This document shows positions 1-13,590 of a stretch of DNA of 64,000 nucleotides, one piece after another; the first letter of the stretch is position 1, and every line of letters starts with the position of its first letter. Source of the stretch: Acholoe squamosa (lineage: Eukaryota; Annelida; Polychaeta; Phyllodocida; Polynoidae). The notes beneath the pieces were generated by a model. It was given only the letters and a program-made list of their open reading frames with translations. It did not search any database and was not told where the DNA came from. The position numbers and the translations under genes were made by a program. The DNA lies in the NCBI GenBank assembly GCA_949317995.1, contig OX439050.1, positions 4,030,001 to 4,094,000 on the forward strand, read 5' to 3'.

Positions 1-18
1 TAGAACACCAACACCGTT

Positions 19-272
19 AAAACCCTTTAAAGGCCGCTAACACAGGACTGCATCATGCCCATTGGTCGGCATGATGCACCAATGAAGTGCTGGCGATTCT
101 GCTCACCAGTACTTCATTGGAGCATCATGCCGACCCTCTGGGTGTGGAATCCCTGTAGGGTCGGCATGATGCTCGAATGTAGCCTTGGTGAGTTACTCAT
201 CAGGGCTGCATTCATGCATCATGCTGACGAATGGGCATGATGCATGATGTAATGGCGGCCCTTAAAGGGTCA
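19..272. mobile_element. TTAA-type palindromic MITE, long copy
   Basis: Ends AACCCTTTAAAGGCCGCT and GGCGGCCCTTAAAGGGT are inverted repeats. The interior is a chain of nested palindromes: CACCAATGAAGTGCTGG against CCAGTACTTCATTGGAGC, and a TGCAGCC..GGGCTGCA pair around a TGAGTTACTCA core. No coding capacity, so non-autonomous. Confidence 0.8.
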
Positions 273-723
273 AAGTCTAATATACTGCGGGAATGTTAAT
301 CAATTTTTTAAAACTGAAACTGTTTTCTCAAATGATTTCTGAAATTTCACAAAAGGTTTTGTAACATTGATGTTGCCTACATATACCCCTATACATAAAC
401 ACCATTATTTTACCTGTTTACAGTAAGAGTATGTCAAATTTCTACTTTGGGCTCATTAGGCCCCATATATGAAATGTTTTGGGTGAATTCCAACTCTTTC
501 CAGAGATGTTTGGTGCCAAAAATATTGTGGGCCCTTCAAGCCTGCGGGCGATAATACTGTGAGTCCAGAATGTGTGGTCATGTGATTGACTTAGTCTCCC
601 TATATGAACAGCATGCAAAAAGGAAATCTAAAGAAAGGAAATGAGCCATGCAATGCCACTCTACCACCACTTCCTTGTTAGTTTGCAATTATCCTATATA
701 AATCTAATGATGTTATAAAGAAT

Positions 724-960
724 CAACCCTTTATGAGCCGCTAAGGTATGAATGCACAATGCCTATTAGTCATCATGATGCAGGAATGCAGCCTGGTGAG
801 TAACTCGCCAGGGCTGCATTCATGCATCATGCTCACCTCACAGGGTCGGCATGATGCTCCAATGAAGTGCTGGCGAGCAGACTAGCCAGTACTTCATTGG
901 TGCATCATGACGACCAATGGGCATGATGCACTCCTGCATCAGTGGCCCTTCAAAGGTTAA
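724..960. mobile_element. TTAA-type palindromic MITE
   Basis: Same family: AACCCTTTATGAGCCGCT start, AGTGGCCCTTCAAAGGTTAA end, with the AATGAAGTGCTGGCGAGC and AGGGCTGCATTCATGCATCA words inside. Confidence 0.8.
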
Positions 961-1112
961 AAGTTAACTTTTTGAGATGCTAGATAAAAAAATTGTACAC
1001 TGGGGCTAACATGATACCATCAAACTTGTCAAAAATTCATGGCATCATTTATGGATGGCCCCTGGATTTCTGTAATGTAAAGCCACATTAAGGAAAATGA
1101 AAGTTGTATACC

Positions 1113-1282
1113 CTACCTTACAATCATTACAATAGCAATGATAATGGCAATGAGTGAGAGTATGATGGCTGCTATGGCTGCGTTTCTCGTTGTCGTATCA
1201 GTCGCTATTGGTTGCCCTGCGGACTGTTTATCGGTCTTACCACCACCACCCGTATTGGTACTATGAGGTACCACATCTTTCA
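1113..1282 (-). CDS. Exon 30: stalk, transmembrane helix and short tail
   Basis: Residues 932-987. A Thr/Gly/Lys-rich stalk ([13 protein letters not shown]) is followed by an uncharged helix from [11 protein letters not shown] to IVMIV, then Arg and a TAG stop at 1113-1115. Two donor-like sites overlap the end: GTAAGG beginning at 1121 and AAG/GTAGGG at 1116, the latter containing the stop codon itself. No AATAAA was seen on the minus strand from here to base 1. The receptor therefore either ends with an almost absent cytoplasmic tail or is spliced to a tail exon outside the window. Confidence 0.75.
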
Positions 1283-4200
1283 CTGAAAATTGCATCAATA
1301 AAGGCTTGGTAATCTTTTTTTTTTAATTGAAAATGTGTAACCAAAATCATTTTCTACCAAAAGAAAAATGGGGTAGACATTCTGACTGACTTGGCTGACT
1401 TATATACCGTATTGTAGTGTTCAAGCGTGCCGGCGGTCTTTATTTTGGCGTCCTCATTTCCCTGGTGCTTACACAAGACAGGCGCTTATTCAAAATCCAG
1501 TTTTAGTGCTTAAGAGACATTTCAGCACCCCATTTAACCCCGGTTTTATACACCGGTTTGAAGAAGGTAGATTATTTCAAAATAACTTTTTTTTCAACCA
1601 AAAGGAGATTATTCATCTTTACTATTTGTACTTCACTAAAGGTGAAGCAAAGATATCTTCAAAAGGGTATTTATCGTATATAAGAGTTTAATTTGGTTAT
1701 AAAACATTTTGTGTTACCGTAAACTCCCGCGTATAAGACGCGTCCTCTAGGCCAAAGAAAATGCTGGTGCGTCTTATAGGATTTTCTAAAGTTGGGTGTG
1801 CGTCTTATACAAGGGGTAATTTTACTATAGAACAGTACTGGATTTACAAAATTGAGCATTAAAATGTGCGTCTTATACGCGAAAATGCATGTGCTGAGTT
1901 TGGGGTTCGTCTTATACGCGCAGCGCGTCTTCTACACGGGAGATTACGGTACTTTTCGTGTGTGAAATGTGGCCAATAAGAGGGGGATGTGGTTGATATC
2001 GCTATTCCATAGCTGTATGCAGTACAGTGTGATCTTATAGTCTGCCGAGAACCCTGATTACAAATATTATCATATTTGAATGTATACTTACATTTGACTT
2101 CACATGTTCATTTACACATGTACCAGTTTTTTTGGAAATGGTACGAGCCGATTTTGGGGCAAGATATCCTTAAAAAGGCACTTCTAGTGTCTAAGAGTTT
2201 GATTCATTTATAAATGTGTGAAATGTAGGATGTGGCTGATAAGGCTATAGATATCATCTCATGTATGCGGTGTGATTTTATGGTCTGCGGGAATCCCTGA
2301 TTAGAAATATAACAATTACATATATATGTGAAAGTATACTTACATTTGACTTCACAGTTCTGTCCGGCGTATGGTGGGGGACATTTACAGACGTACCAGT
2401 TGTTACCGTCCAGGCAAGTACCGTTATTTTTGCACGGATTTGATCTGCATTCATTGATGTCTGAAATAAATGATTATTGAATTACATCAGGGATAAATAA
2501 TTCTTAAATTTCTGGATACAAATAACTGCTTGTAAATATTTTTTATTAACTTTGCTCTCATTGATAGTTTGAGACTAATTCAAGTAAAAGTTGCAGCCCC
2601 CCCCCCATTTTTCAAAGAGTCTCCCTTTTTGGGGCTCTCTTTCATTTTAAAATGGTAATAACATTACAACATTTCACAGCCCTGAAATAAATATATAAAA
2701 TATGAGTACCACACAGTTGGTACCCAAACCAAGGCTGAGTACCTTCCTTGGGATTTATTCAACATAAAATATATACATACTTATGTGGCAGCGCTTGCCA
2801 GTGTAGCCCGGTGGACATGTGCAAGTGAAGTCATTAATACCATCCCTACAGGTGCCCCCCGCGTGGCACGGTACTGACGCACATTCATCTATGTCTGAAA
2901 CATGGCATGGAGAAATTTATACAAGGTCTCTGACTTGCATGTCACCTGAAGAGGAGACTACAATGTGGTATCCAAACTGCAAGATTCTTCACGGTCCCAC
3001 TATGATATGGCGTCATAATGCTATCTCTATGGCCCCTTGGTATTTTACCATATTTACCATGAGACAAATTGAATTGGTAAACCTTAAATACTTTAAACCC
3101 ATAATCCACCATTAGACTCAATAAAAAGGGCTGCCTCTCAGCACTACTACTGGTTATATGTCGGCCAGCCTTGGGTAGCTGCGAGTGATTTTTTTTCCAG
3201 TAATACAATTGCAGTAAAGTTAGAGATCATTGTAATACAAGTGTGCTTCTTTGTCTTGGAATGAGATTTGTTCTGTCTATTAGGTTGAACAGGGTGTGAC
3301 ATTCAGCAAAGACCCCAGTAGAATGCTCACTATGCCCCTGGCACGTTTTCAAGGCCGGCATTCATTCAAAGATCTGGCACTTAAACAAACCATTATGGCA
3401 TATGCAGGATTTTAAGATGAGAAATGACAACCTACTTGTTTCACAAGTTACACCTTTGAATCCAGGTGCACATGTACAGGTAAACCCGTTCAACTTGTCC
3501 TTGCACGATGCACCATTATTACACGGCGTACTGCCACAATCATCAATATCTGGTATAGAAAGTGGTATTTATGAGTGTCATATTCTCATATTCTGTGATT
3601 CAGTGGTAGAGTATGTACATAGGAAAACTACTGAGAATTCCATTATGGTGCTGATAGTTCCATCATGGTTTTATTCTAGCATGTTGTACTGAGTGCTAAC
3701 ATCACATGTCGGCCAGCGCAAGGATTGGCACTTATATACAAGTGGTGGTATGTGTAACTAAGTTAGTAATATGTTTAGTCAGCGACATAACAAACAGCAC
3801 TAAAAAGGTACACTAATTAGGCAATTAAATAGCGGGCATTAATTGTAGCAAGGTTATTCCGTATATCACATAAGGCAATGTTTATTTACAAATGACATAG
3901 AAAGAGAAACAAAATGGTGCTTTTTCACTCAATTCATTGCCTTACCTGTAGAGCAGTTTTTGCCTTCGTATCCGAGCACACACTGACAGGTGTAGTCATT
4001 TACACCATCCACACACGTCCCGCCTTTCTCACACGGATGGGACGCACATTCATCTATATCTGTAATATACATGACAAAATGTTATAATGGATTTATAACT
4101 GGATAATTTGTCCTTAACCTCAGTAACTTTGAGAATAATCTAACGTGTTTACTAATCCAACAGTTGACCCCAGTGTAACCAGGTACATATAGCCGTTAAC

Positions 4201-7200
4201 ACAAGATGCTCTGTTCTGACACTCATTGATCTGACATTTGTATTTACTAATCTGGCACCCACTAATCTATACTTACTGATCTGACAGTTGACCCCAGCGT
4301 AGCCCGGCACACATCTACAGGTGTAGTTGTTGAAGCCGTTAACACAAAGCCCTGCGTTCTGACATGGGTTACTCGCACATTCCGTCACATCTGCAGGAAA
4401 TTATACACTTAGAGCTAATTCACATTTTTGGTATGTATCATATTTAATGTAATTAGCACACAGTTCTCTTATTGAGAGATATAAAAAGTGTGTCTATAAT
4501 AATTAAGAGTTTTTTTTCAGGGTTGATGAATGGGTCATATCTAGTATGAACTGTGATCAAGAAGAGGGGCCAGCATTTATTATGGTATCTGTGCCCAATA
4601 TGATAAAAATGGTCTCTAGCCTTCACAATTGATATTGCTGTGTTATTAGTTGGCTGATGTGTGTTTTTTCTGTGTTATAATGGGAATAAGGCATTTGGAC
4701 ATGGCCGTGGTTGAGGGCCTATCGATAGGCCACGACATCTCAATACAGTCTAGAGTGCCCCCACGGCCATGCCCCGTGCCTTATTCCCTAATTAAAGGGT
4801 AGGGTTAGGTTTTAATCGGGCGGCATGCTTACTTGTACATAGAAGGCGTACATCCTCAGAGTGGCCGCAGTCCTCCCGACCCCAACCATTATGGTGGCAC
4901 TGGATCAACTTGGTGTTGGTTGGTGTACAGCGCACCTGGACAAAAACACAGAAAGTATGGTATGTGAGAAATAAAATATGAGGCATGCATTGTGTAGGGC
5001 TGCTGCCATGCATCATGCCAACCCTTTCCTTGCATTCTTTGGTGAAACTTCTCGTCCCTCAGCCATTTGGAGGGGTGGCTTTCTGCAAAAAAAAAGTTTC
5101 ATGCCAACCATTAGGGCTTAGAAACTACTGGGGAGTTGGTCTTACTGAATGGTCTGGAAGGGGGAGGTACGTTTAGGAGGATAAAAGAATATCAGACCCC
5201 TCTTAGAGGGGACAAAATATTTTAAACACTATTTAGCGATAAGCCCAGAAGCTTCTATAGATAATAGGGGTTTGGAAAATTTTCAAACCCCTCCAAGGGG
5301 GATGGACAAATGTTTGCTGTGCATACCCTTTTGAAACTCATCTTGAGAATAATTGAAATTGAGAAAAATTGACACTGTTCATCTTTTGAAAGAGAGTGCA
5401 TATTATTCGTAAAGCGTGTATGTAAGGTAAGTAAGAACTAACCTCATCTAACCATGTGGGCCCGGAGCCATCAGGAGCCAGCTGCCGGCTGCCCAGCTGT
5501 CCTCTGTGGAAGCCGAGTTGTCGACATGCGACAGTGGCATCTGTTCTACTGAAGGAGTCATCACACACCGTGCCCCAGCGCCCGCTGTGGAAGATCTCCA
5601 CTCTACCTGAGGACACATTCTGCCCTGCTACCAGCCGCAGCTCTGTAAGTAGGAACCAACATTGTATGTACTCACAATGAAACTAGCTTTTGTAAGACCT
5701 TGGGTAACATTGCTGCCTTTGTGCAAGGAGGTTGTAACTGACATTTTGGCAAAATTGAGATTTCTACAGTTTTAATGTGTATTGACCTTTATAGTAGTGC
5801 TAGCTGGGTTATCTACCTGTAGTTATTATGAAATAACTGAAGCTCTGTCTATGATATGGGGGCCTAAAGACTTCAGCAATATATTGATAGATAAACCAGC
5901 CTAGTGCCTTAGCAATTTTTTTTCCCCTTTCTTTTGCTTTTTTTTCTTATTCAATTTTTTTTTGCCGTTCTCTGCAAAACTTTAGTTATGCAGTTACAAC
6001 CTTCTTGCACTAAGATATGTCAGTTTTTACCAGAATTTGGATCATTAGTAGAAACAAATAAGTTAAAACGTAAGCCACTGCAAGATTTACTCAGAATTCT
6101 AAATATATAGATGAATTGAATGATTGAGATGAAGAGTTCATTCCTGTTTTTCATTTTTGTATGAAATTATCTTCAGGTATTTACTGCAGCAAACACCAAA
6201 TCAATGCAGACAAACGTTGCTATACGTTTTTGTATGGACTGAATTATTAAGAAAAAGAGATTATGTACTTACGGCCTTCTGCAAAGTTCATTTCCTTGCC
6301 AGCTAAAACCACACAAAAAAAAGACAATTATCAAAATTAAATCTTTAGTGTATGCACTCTACAGTTACTTTAAGTAAAGAACAAATTATGGATGTGTAAT
6401 AAGATCTACTGAGAAATCTAAAAATACAACACTTCAATACTATATTGTAGTTAAGAGTAACACATGTTTTGCTGGAAGGATGTGCCTGCCATTCTAGGGA
6501 AGATTGGCAGTGAAATTTGAAACCATAGCGTAATATAGCATACTGTGGCTATATTATGGGGGTGGGGGGTGTGGTATTCCCTCGAGGGCCCCAAAGCATT
6601 ACCAGCCTTTAAAGGGTTAAGAACAGGGACTACTGAGCCGTGACCAAGCTGTGCAGACGGCCCAGACGCACCTGTGGGACTATTATGGTTATAGCATTGT
6701 ATAGAAGAGGTACCTGGGACAGCTGAGCCATGACCAAGCAGTACTTGGGGGGGGGGGGGGGACCATGCAGGCAGGAAACCCCAGGGGGGGGGCACTTGTG
6801 GATATGTGCCAAACAAGCAGGAAAGGGGGTACTTTTTGGACCCTAGGAGCAGACCCACCTGTACCCGTTGTAAGGGGTCCTTTTGAGCAAAAAGGGGAAT
6901 GTTTTTAAAGGACTTTTCAGTGGTGAAAGAATTTTTCAAATATTCCTATTAGAACTAAACTTAGAGTTTGATATAAAAAGGTATATTTTTTCCTTAAAAT
7001 CTCAAATTTTTTTTCAGGCAAATCCTCATAATATGGCCGGGAAAGAAGTACATTTTCCAGGAAACTCTGACATTTTTGGCTGGGAAAGGGGTATCTTTTT
7101 CTGAAAATTCTCAAAACATGGCTGGGAAAGGGGTACATTTTATGTGAAAAATCCGTTGAAAGGGTGCTCAAATTGCGATTTTGTCTTCTGGCACTCTAAC

Positions 7201-10200
7201 AGCAGCAAGAGAGGCACTTTTCCAAGCTGATTCCCATCAATAGGTATTTTGGTTGAATCTTCCCCCGCTAAAAGGGGTACCAAGTCAAGGGCCATGTACG
7301 CACATGGTTACTATTGAACATATAGGGAGTGGCCCCCCCCCCCAGCAGGAAACCTCTGCAGGCAATCTAGGGCCATACAGAGAATCAATTTAGTCTTTGA
7401 TTTTAACCCTCCTGAAAACACCTTTTTCTTAAATATTTTGAAAAAAAATGAAAACAGAATAGGAAGGACATCTATGTCAAGCATTAGATGACAGATAGAT
7501 TGGAGAGATAATTTATCTCTACATAGCTTTTTTCTGAGCAGAAGCGATCTTCCATTTCAGACTATTCTACCCACCCCACACCAATAAGGGTGTGCCTTCT
7601 CTATATATAGATACCGTATTTCCTCGAATATAAGCCTGGCCTCAAATATAAGCCTGTCCCGTTTATAAGCCTGGTCAAGAGGGGCTCTTGGTCTAATATA
7701 AGCCGGGCCCCGAATATAAGCCTGGGTATGGGACAGAAATCCAATTGAGATCACTTATTTAGTCACAATTTGACTTTTAAATGAAAAATCTATGTATTCC
7801 ATGAACAATTTAATCACCAAATGACTAGGTAAACATATTTAAATGGGCATGGTGTTGTATTATGAGTTTCAGTATCAGACAATTTTCTGCAAATTTATTT
7901 AAATCAAACAAAACATCTTATAAATATGGCAAAGGAACAAAGTGAAATGTATACAAGCCTGCCTATAATATAAGCCTGCCTCAAATATAAGCCTGGTCAA
8001 TTTGCCACTTGAAATCATTATAAGCCTGGGTTTCTAATCGAGGAAATACGGTATATCTATATGTAGAACAGTCACACCCTAAAAATGTTGTTTCCTTGTA
8101 AATTTATATGATGGACCTTTACCAACATATATATCGGTATTATGTTTGGCCCTATATCAAAGTCTGAACCATCTATAATTATTCGAATTTGATTATACTA
8201 CAAAAAAAACACAGTGATAATATGACACCTAGCGCTTACTACATTGGAAACTACCACCGGTGCAATGCTTATTTAAGACACCGTCAGTTAGATATAATGC
8301 CCATATTTATACTAGTATAGAAAGCTATTTACCGCAGTCCAGCGCTGATGAGGCATCTGTAAACAAACACGATCAGACAAAATTATTATATCATACCCTG
8401 AACATGGAGCAGATTCAAGCCGAAATGATAAAAAACTCAAGCTTTACCTTCAAATGTTATAATGTTATCTTTACACTCTATTTGTCAGTTCCATTAAAGT
8501 TAGGTTTCCATAAATCTAGACTTTGGTGCAGGGAATGATTAAAACTCCAAGCCATACATTTGTGATAAATATAAAGTTTAAGTGTAAATTAAATCTCCAT
8601 AAATCTAGACTTTGGTGCAGTGAATGATTAAACCCTCAGGCCGTACTGTGCATGTATGAGGGTTACATGAAATTTAAGTAAACGTTAAATCTCCATAAAT
8701 CTAGACTTTGGAGCAGTGAATGAAAAAGCCCCATAACTTACTTTTACATGTAATGAAGACATCCTGGTTGTGGTCGCACCCTGTGCTTCCCCATGGACTG
8801 TGGCCGCACTGTGTAATCCGGGTGTGTGCCGACGTGCATGCGAGGTCCTTCAGCCACACCCGCTTCTGACTCAACTCTGAGGCCACGGCATGAACGTCAG
8901 ATGCACCAAGCACACCATCCTGGTGTCCCATTTGTCTACATGCCACCTGATAAATAAAAATCAATTGATTGATAATTTGGTTTATTGGTCAATTGAATGA
9001 TTGATTGATTGATCTATTCTTCGGACTCAGCTCTGAGTCCACAGCGTGAACGTCAGACGCACCAAGAACACCGTCCTGGTGACCCATCTGTCTACACACC
9101 ACCTACGGTGAGTAAAGGATCGATTGATAAGTTGGTCATTGGTTGATTGATTGATTGATTGATTGATTATTCTGACTCAGTTCTGAGGCCACGGCATACA
9201 TTAAATGCACCATATATATTAAATGCGCCGTGCAGTCCTGGTGTCCCATCTGTCTACACGCCACCTGGTAAATACAAAATTGATTGATCGTTCAGTTGAT
9301 TGATTGATTGATTGATTCTTCTGACTCAGCTCTGAGGCCAGAGCGTGATTATCAGATGCATTAATCATGCCATCCTGGTGACCCACCTGATGAGATGAGT
9401 AAAGTATTGGTTGATTGATTGATTGATTGATTGATTATTCTGACTCAGTTCTGAGGCCACGGCATACATTAAATGCACCATATATATTAAATGCGCCGTG
9501 CAGTCCTGGTGTCCCATCTGTCTACACGCCACCTGGTAAATACAAAATTGATTGATCGTTCAGTTGATTGATTGATTGATTGATTCTTCTGACTCAGCTC
9601 TGAGGCCAGAGCGTGATTATCAGATGCATTAATCATGCCATCCTGGTGACCCACCTGATGAGATGAGTAAAGTATTGATTGATTGATTGATTGGTGAATT
9701 GATTGGTGACTCGCCTATCTATATGCCACCTGATGAGTAAAGGATTGATTGATAAGATGATTGGTATATTGATTGGTTGATTGGCTGGTTGATTGATTCA
9801 GTAAGCCACACCTGCTTCTGACTAGGGGGGGGGTACAGTATGAACATGAGCATGAGCATGAAATGACTTGTGAGTAAAATGGTTGGATAATTGGTGGTTT
9901 GATTGATTGATTGATTGATCACTACCTACTCCTGATCATGAGTCTGATTGAATGTTTGGTGAGAATAATTTTGATTTGCCAGTTGATTGGATAATTGATT
10001 TAGTAACACCCACTTCTCAGTTTGATTCAATGCTTCATGAGTAAAATTTTGAATTGTTGGTTAATCAGTTGATTGATTGAATGATGCTTTAGCCCCTCCC
10101 CCCATCTGCATTTGATTGAATGGTAGATGAGTGAAATTTTGATTGGATGGTTGATTTATTTGGCGTGGTGAGGAATTGATTGATTAATCAATTGATTTAG

Positions 10201-13200
10201 CCACATTCTCTTCCGAGTCAATTCAGGGCAGCTATACAGGACGATTTTTTTTTTGTTTGATCGGACCATTCAAGTTTGTGAATAGGAATTCCCCACTTTC
10301 TATGTTGATTGGTTGATTAACTTTGAACTTGAAAGACACCAGGGTTGATACACTCTTCGAGGGTCTATATGATGCATTAACAGCACTTCATTGGTGCATC
10401 ATGATGCACTCCTGTATTAAAGGGAAACCTGACTTACCATGATATCCACAGAGTCAAAGCCGGTATCACACACAGTGCCCCAGCGCCCTGCATGGAATAC
10501 CTCCAGACGCCCTGAGTGGGAACAGTTAGTGTCGGATAACCGCAGCTCTGTCAAATGGACAAAGAATTAATTTAATTGATAGTTACAAAATCAGGGTTCC
10601 TATAAAACTCTCAGTCTGAAATTCCATGATTTTCTATGGCAAAAACTAATATTTTCCTGACATAACTTTGGACATATGTGGCTAAAGCCACCGTGATATT
10701 TCTTCAATCAAGGGGAAAGGTCGGTAATTAGTATCATAATAAAACTCGCTAAAATTATCCATTTTGTCTCATTTTCCATGACTATCCCTGACATAATGAA
10801 ATTTCTTCAAATGCCATGACATTTCATGACTTTCACTGACACCTTTTAATTCCATGGCCTCGGTAGCATAGTTGTTAAAAAAAAGGAAAGCTTTGTAGAT
10901 AATAGTGATTGAAACTTACTTCCTTCAGGTGGGAATGGCTGTCCCTCTGTAAAAGTAAATGATACATGTTTTAGTCTACATGCTAGAGGCATCTTGAAAA
11001 GCTAATTATAGACCAAACAGGTGTAGGGGACCAGAAATCCCCGTACCTGGTAGATTGACCCTCAGGGGCCAGTTACCTGGTAATCACTGCTCCCCAAGTG
11101 TGTACTATACCGATCCAGGTGTAGTTGGAAGGTGGAAATATCAGGCAAGGGGTCATGGTGTAATGGTTAGCATGCTGGAATGTCATGCCAGAGATCCGGG
11201 TTCAAGTCCCGGTGATCCTAGATATTTTCACCGTCCTCTACACAGGTTTGGGCTAGGTCAAAACTAATATATGACTTCATCTACTTCTTATGTATTCAAG
11301 ACAAAATTATAACAAACAGCACTTCAAGAATTTCCTAATTTCATTGATGGATTGGAATCCTGATAGTTTTCTTTATTGTGCATCAAAATACTAATTACCT
11401 TCCAGACACATTTATGAATTAAGTCTTTAGTAAATGTCTCTGAGGTGTATGAATGTATGAGGGAACAAGGATATAAAGTAAGGTATGTACTCACTGCAAT
11501 CTAAGGAACCTGACCCATCTGTGAAAGATAAAAGTTTTTTTAGAAGCAAGCTCTCACTGGAAAAACGGCATACCTCACCCACAGGACTCCAACAACTCTA
11601 GATATTGTTAGATCTTGCTATCATGGTCTATAGAAAGTAAAAATGGAATGCACCTGACCAACTGAAAAGGCACTTTCACCTTTTCAGTCTATAAAGTCGC
11701 TAAATACCTGCCCTAAAATTCTCATTTTTAAATCAATATGAAGAGGTAGCAAGAGGCTATCCTTTAGATGATTTAATCCTTTAGTTTCTTTTGATATTAA
11801 TGGTGTTTTATGTATAAAAGAATTTTGCAATGTGGCCAGTAGTATTGTAAGTAGTACATGGAAACCTTCCTAGGTGACAGGCAAGAGCTATTCACCTGAT
11901 TAACACCTCATGACTCTTTCTATAGTGCAATCTATTGCACTACATACCCTTAGACACCTCTTCTGTGGTTTTCTAGTCTGAGGCTAGTATATAAAGGTAG
12001 AAAAATCACTACTATTTGTGTTATATATAACCTTTTATTCTATATAAGAATAGCCTTCTATTCTATATTTATGGAATAGAAAAGAAGCTTGCCCCGCAGG
12101 GCTATTGATAAGGAATCCAATAGAAGCTTAAATTTGATAGCCCTGCGGGGCAAAAATCTATTTTATTCTGTATAAGTTGCCCTGCGGGGCAAGATTCTTT
12201 TCTATTCCTTGTTAATAGCCCTGCGGGGCATGCTTTCTATTCCATATAAGAATCAATTTCCGTTATTTTCCATTCTTTTCTATCCTTAATGTATAGCCCT
12301 GCGTGGCAAGATTCACTTCTTTTCATAATTGATTAAAACCCCTGTATACAACCAATAGGGACAGTATCATTAGGGTTTAGGGCTGTTCCTCTAGTTCTAT
12401 AAGAAGAGAGGGATGTTATCATGGTTTGAAAAATGCATGATTTCTTTAAAAGGAACCATGATAACATCCCTCTCTCTTCTAATAGAACTAGAGGAACAGC
12501 CCTAAACCCTAATGATACTGTCCCTATTGGTTGTATACAGGGGTTTTAATCAATTATGAAAAGAAGTGAATCTTGCCCTGCAGGGCTATACATTAAGGAT
12601 AGAAAAGAATCTTGCCCCGCAGAGCTCTCAAATTTAAGCTTCTATTGAGTTCCTTATTAATAGCCCTGCGGGGCAAGATTCTTTTCTATTCCTTGTTAAT
12701 AGCCCTGCGGGGCAAGCTTCTTTTCTATTCCTTATAAGAATCAATTTCAAATTAATAGCCCTGCTGGGCAAAATTCTATTCTATTCCAAATTCGTTAAAA
12801 CCCCTGTATATAACCAATAGGGACAGTATCATTAGGGTTTAGGGCTGTTCCTCTAGTTCTATAAGAAGAGGGCTATTAAGTTTAAACTTATAAATAGAAG
12901 GGAAGGTTATATATGAGGAGGCGCAAATTTGAGGAGTTTAGGATCTTTTTTAAGGAAATTTTCACAGCATAGCTGTGATGAATTATTTTATTATGGTTAA
13001 GGAACATAGTTACCATAGAACTATGTATGCATGCTGTCTGTAAGGGGTTATTGTATGGCATGACTAATAAAAATTCATGTTGCCTGTAAGGGGTTATGGA
13101 GGCCGTGTGTACTGCCTGGTCATGGCTGAGCACTCCCAATAACCAATTGAATTGAATTATAAATACACCACAGTGCTAACCATACCCTTGGTAAGTCTAT

Positions 13201-13531
13201 GACTGGCTAGGGGTCACTGAGTACGACGTGGACAAAATTCTAGCGCGTGGTGTTACATGTGAATGAATTATTTTCAAAATGAAAATAATTCAATAACACA
13301 AATAGTAGTGACTTTCCTGCCTTTATATACTTCCCTCAGACACAGAGGGTATGTGGTGCAATAGATTGCAATAGATTGCACTATAGAAAGAGTCATGAAG
13401 GCTTATACCATCATCATTCCACCTTTTCCATCTACACTGCATGGAGTCCCCTGGGTGAGGTATGCCGGAAAGACTTAAGATACATAGAAATGTACACTGC
13501 ACCAAAATTGAGTTTTAACAAGATACAAGTA

Positions 13532-13590
<59 letters not shown>

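Larger units (their letters stand above)
1..1112. other. Sequence beyond exon 30: no further exon seen
   Basis: Contains two copies of the TTAA-type palindromic element (19-272 and 724-960) and AT-rich DNA. I found no SRCR, EGF or clear tail exon, and no AATAAA on the minus strand. Confidence 0.6.

Noticed and set aside
6451-6939. 162-codon minus frame between exons 21 and 22
   Set aside because: No domain, no compatible splice frame with the receptor, composition driven by G/C runs; the receptor reads through without it.
9018-9110. Alternative exon for the second half of SRCR5
   Set aside because: The acceptor and about 30 codons are intact, but the copy lacks the rest of the domain and any donor and runs into GATT repeats.
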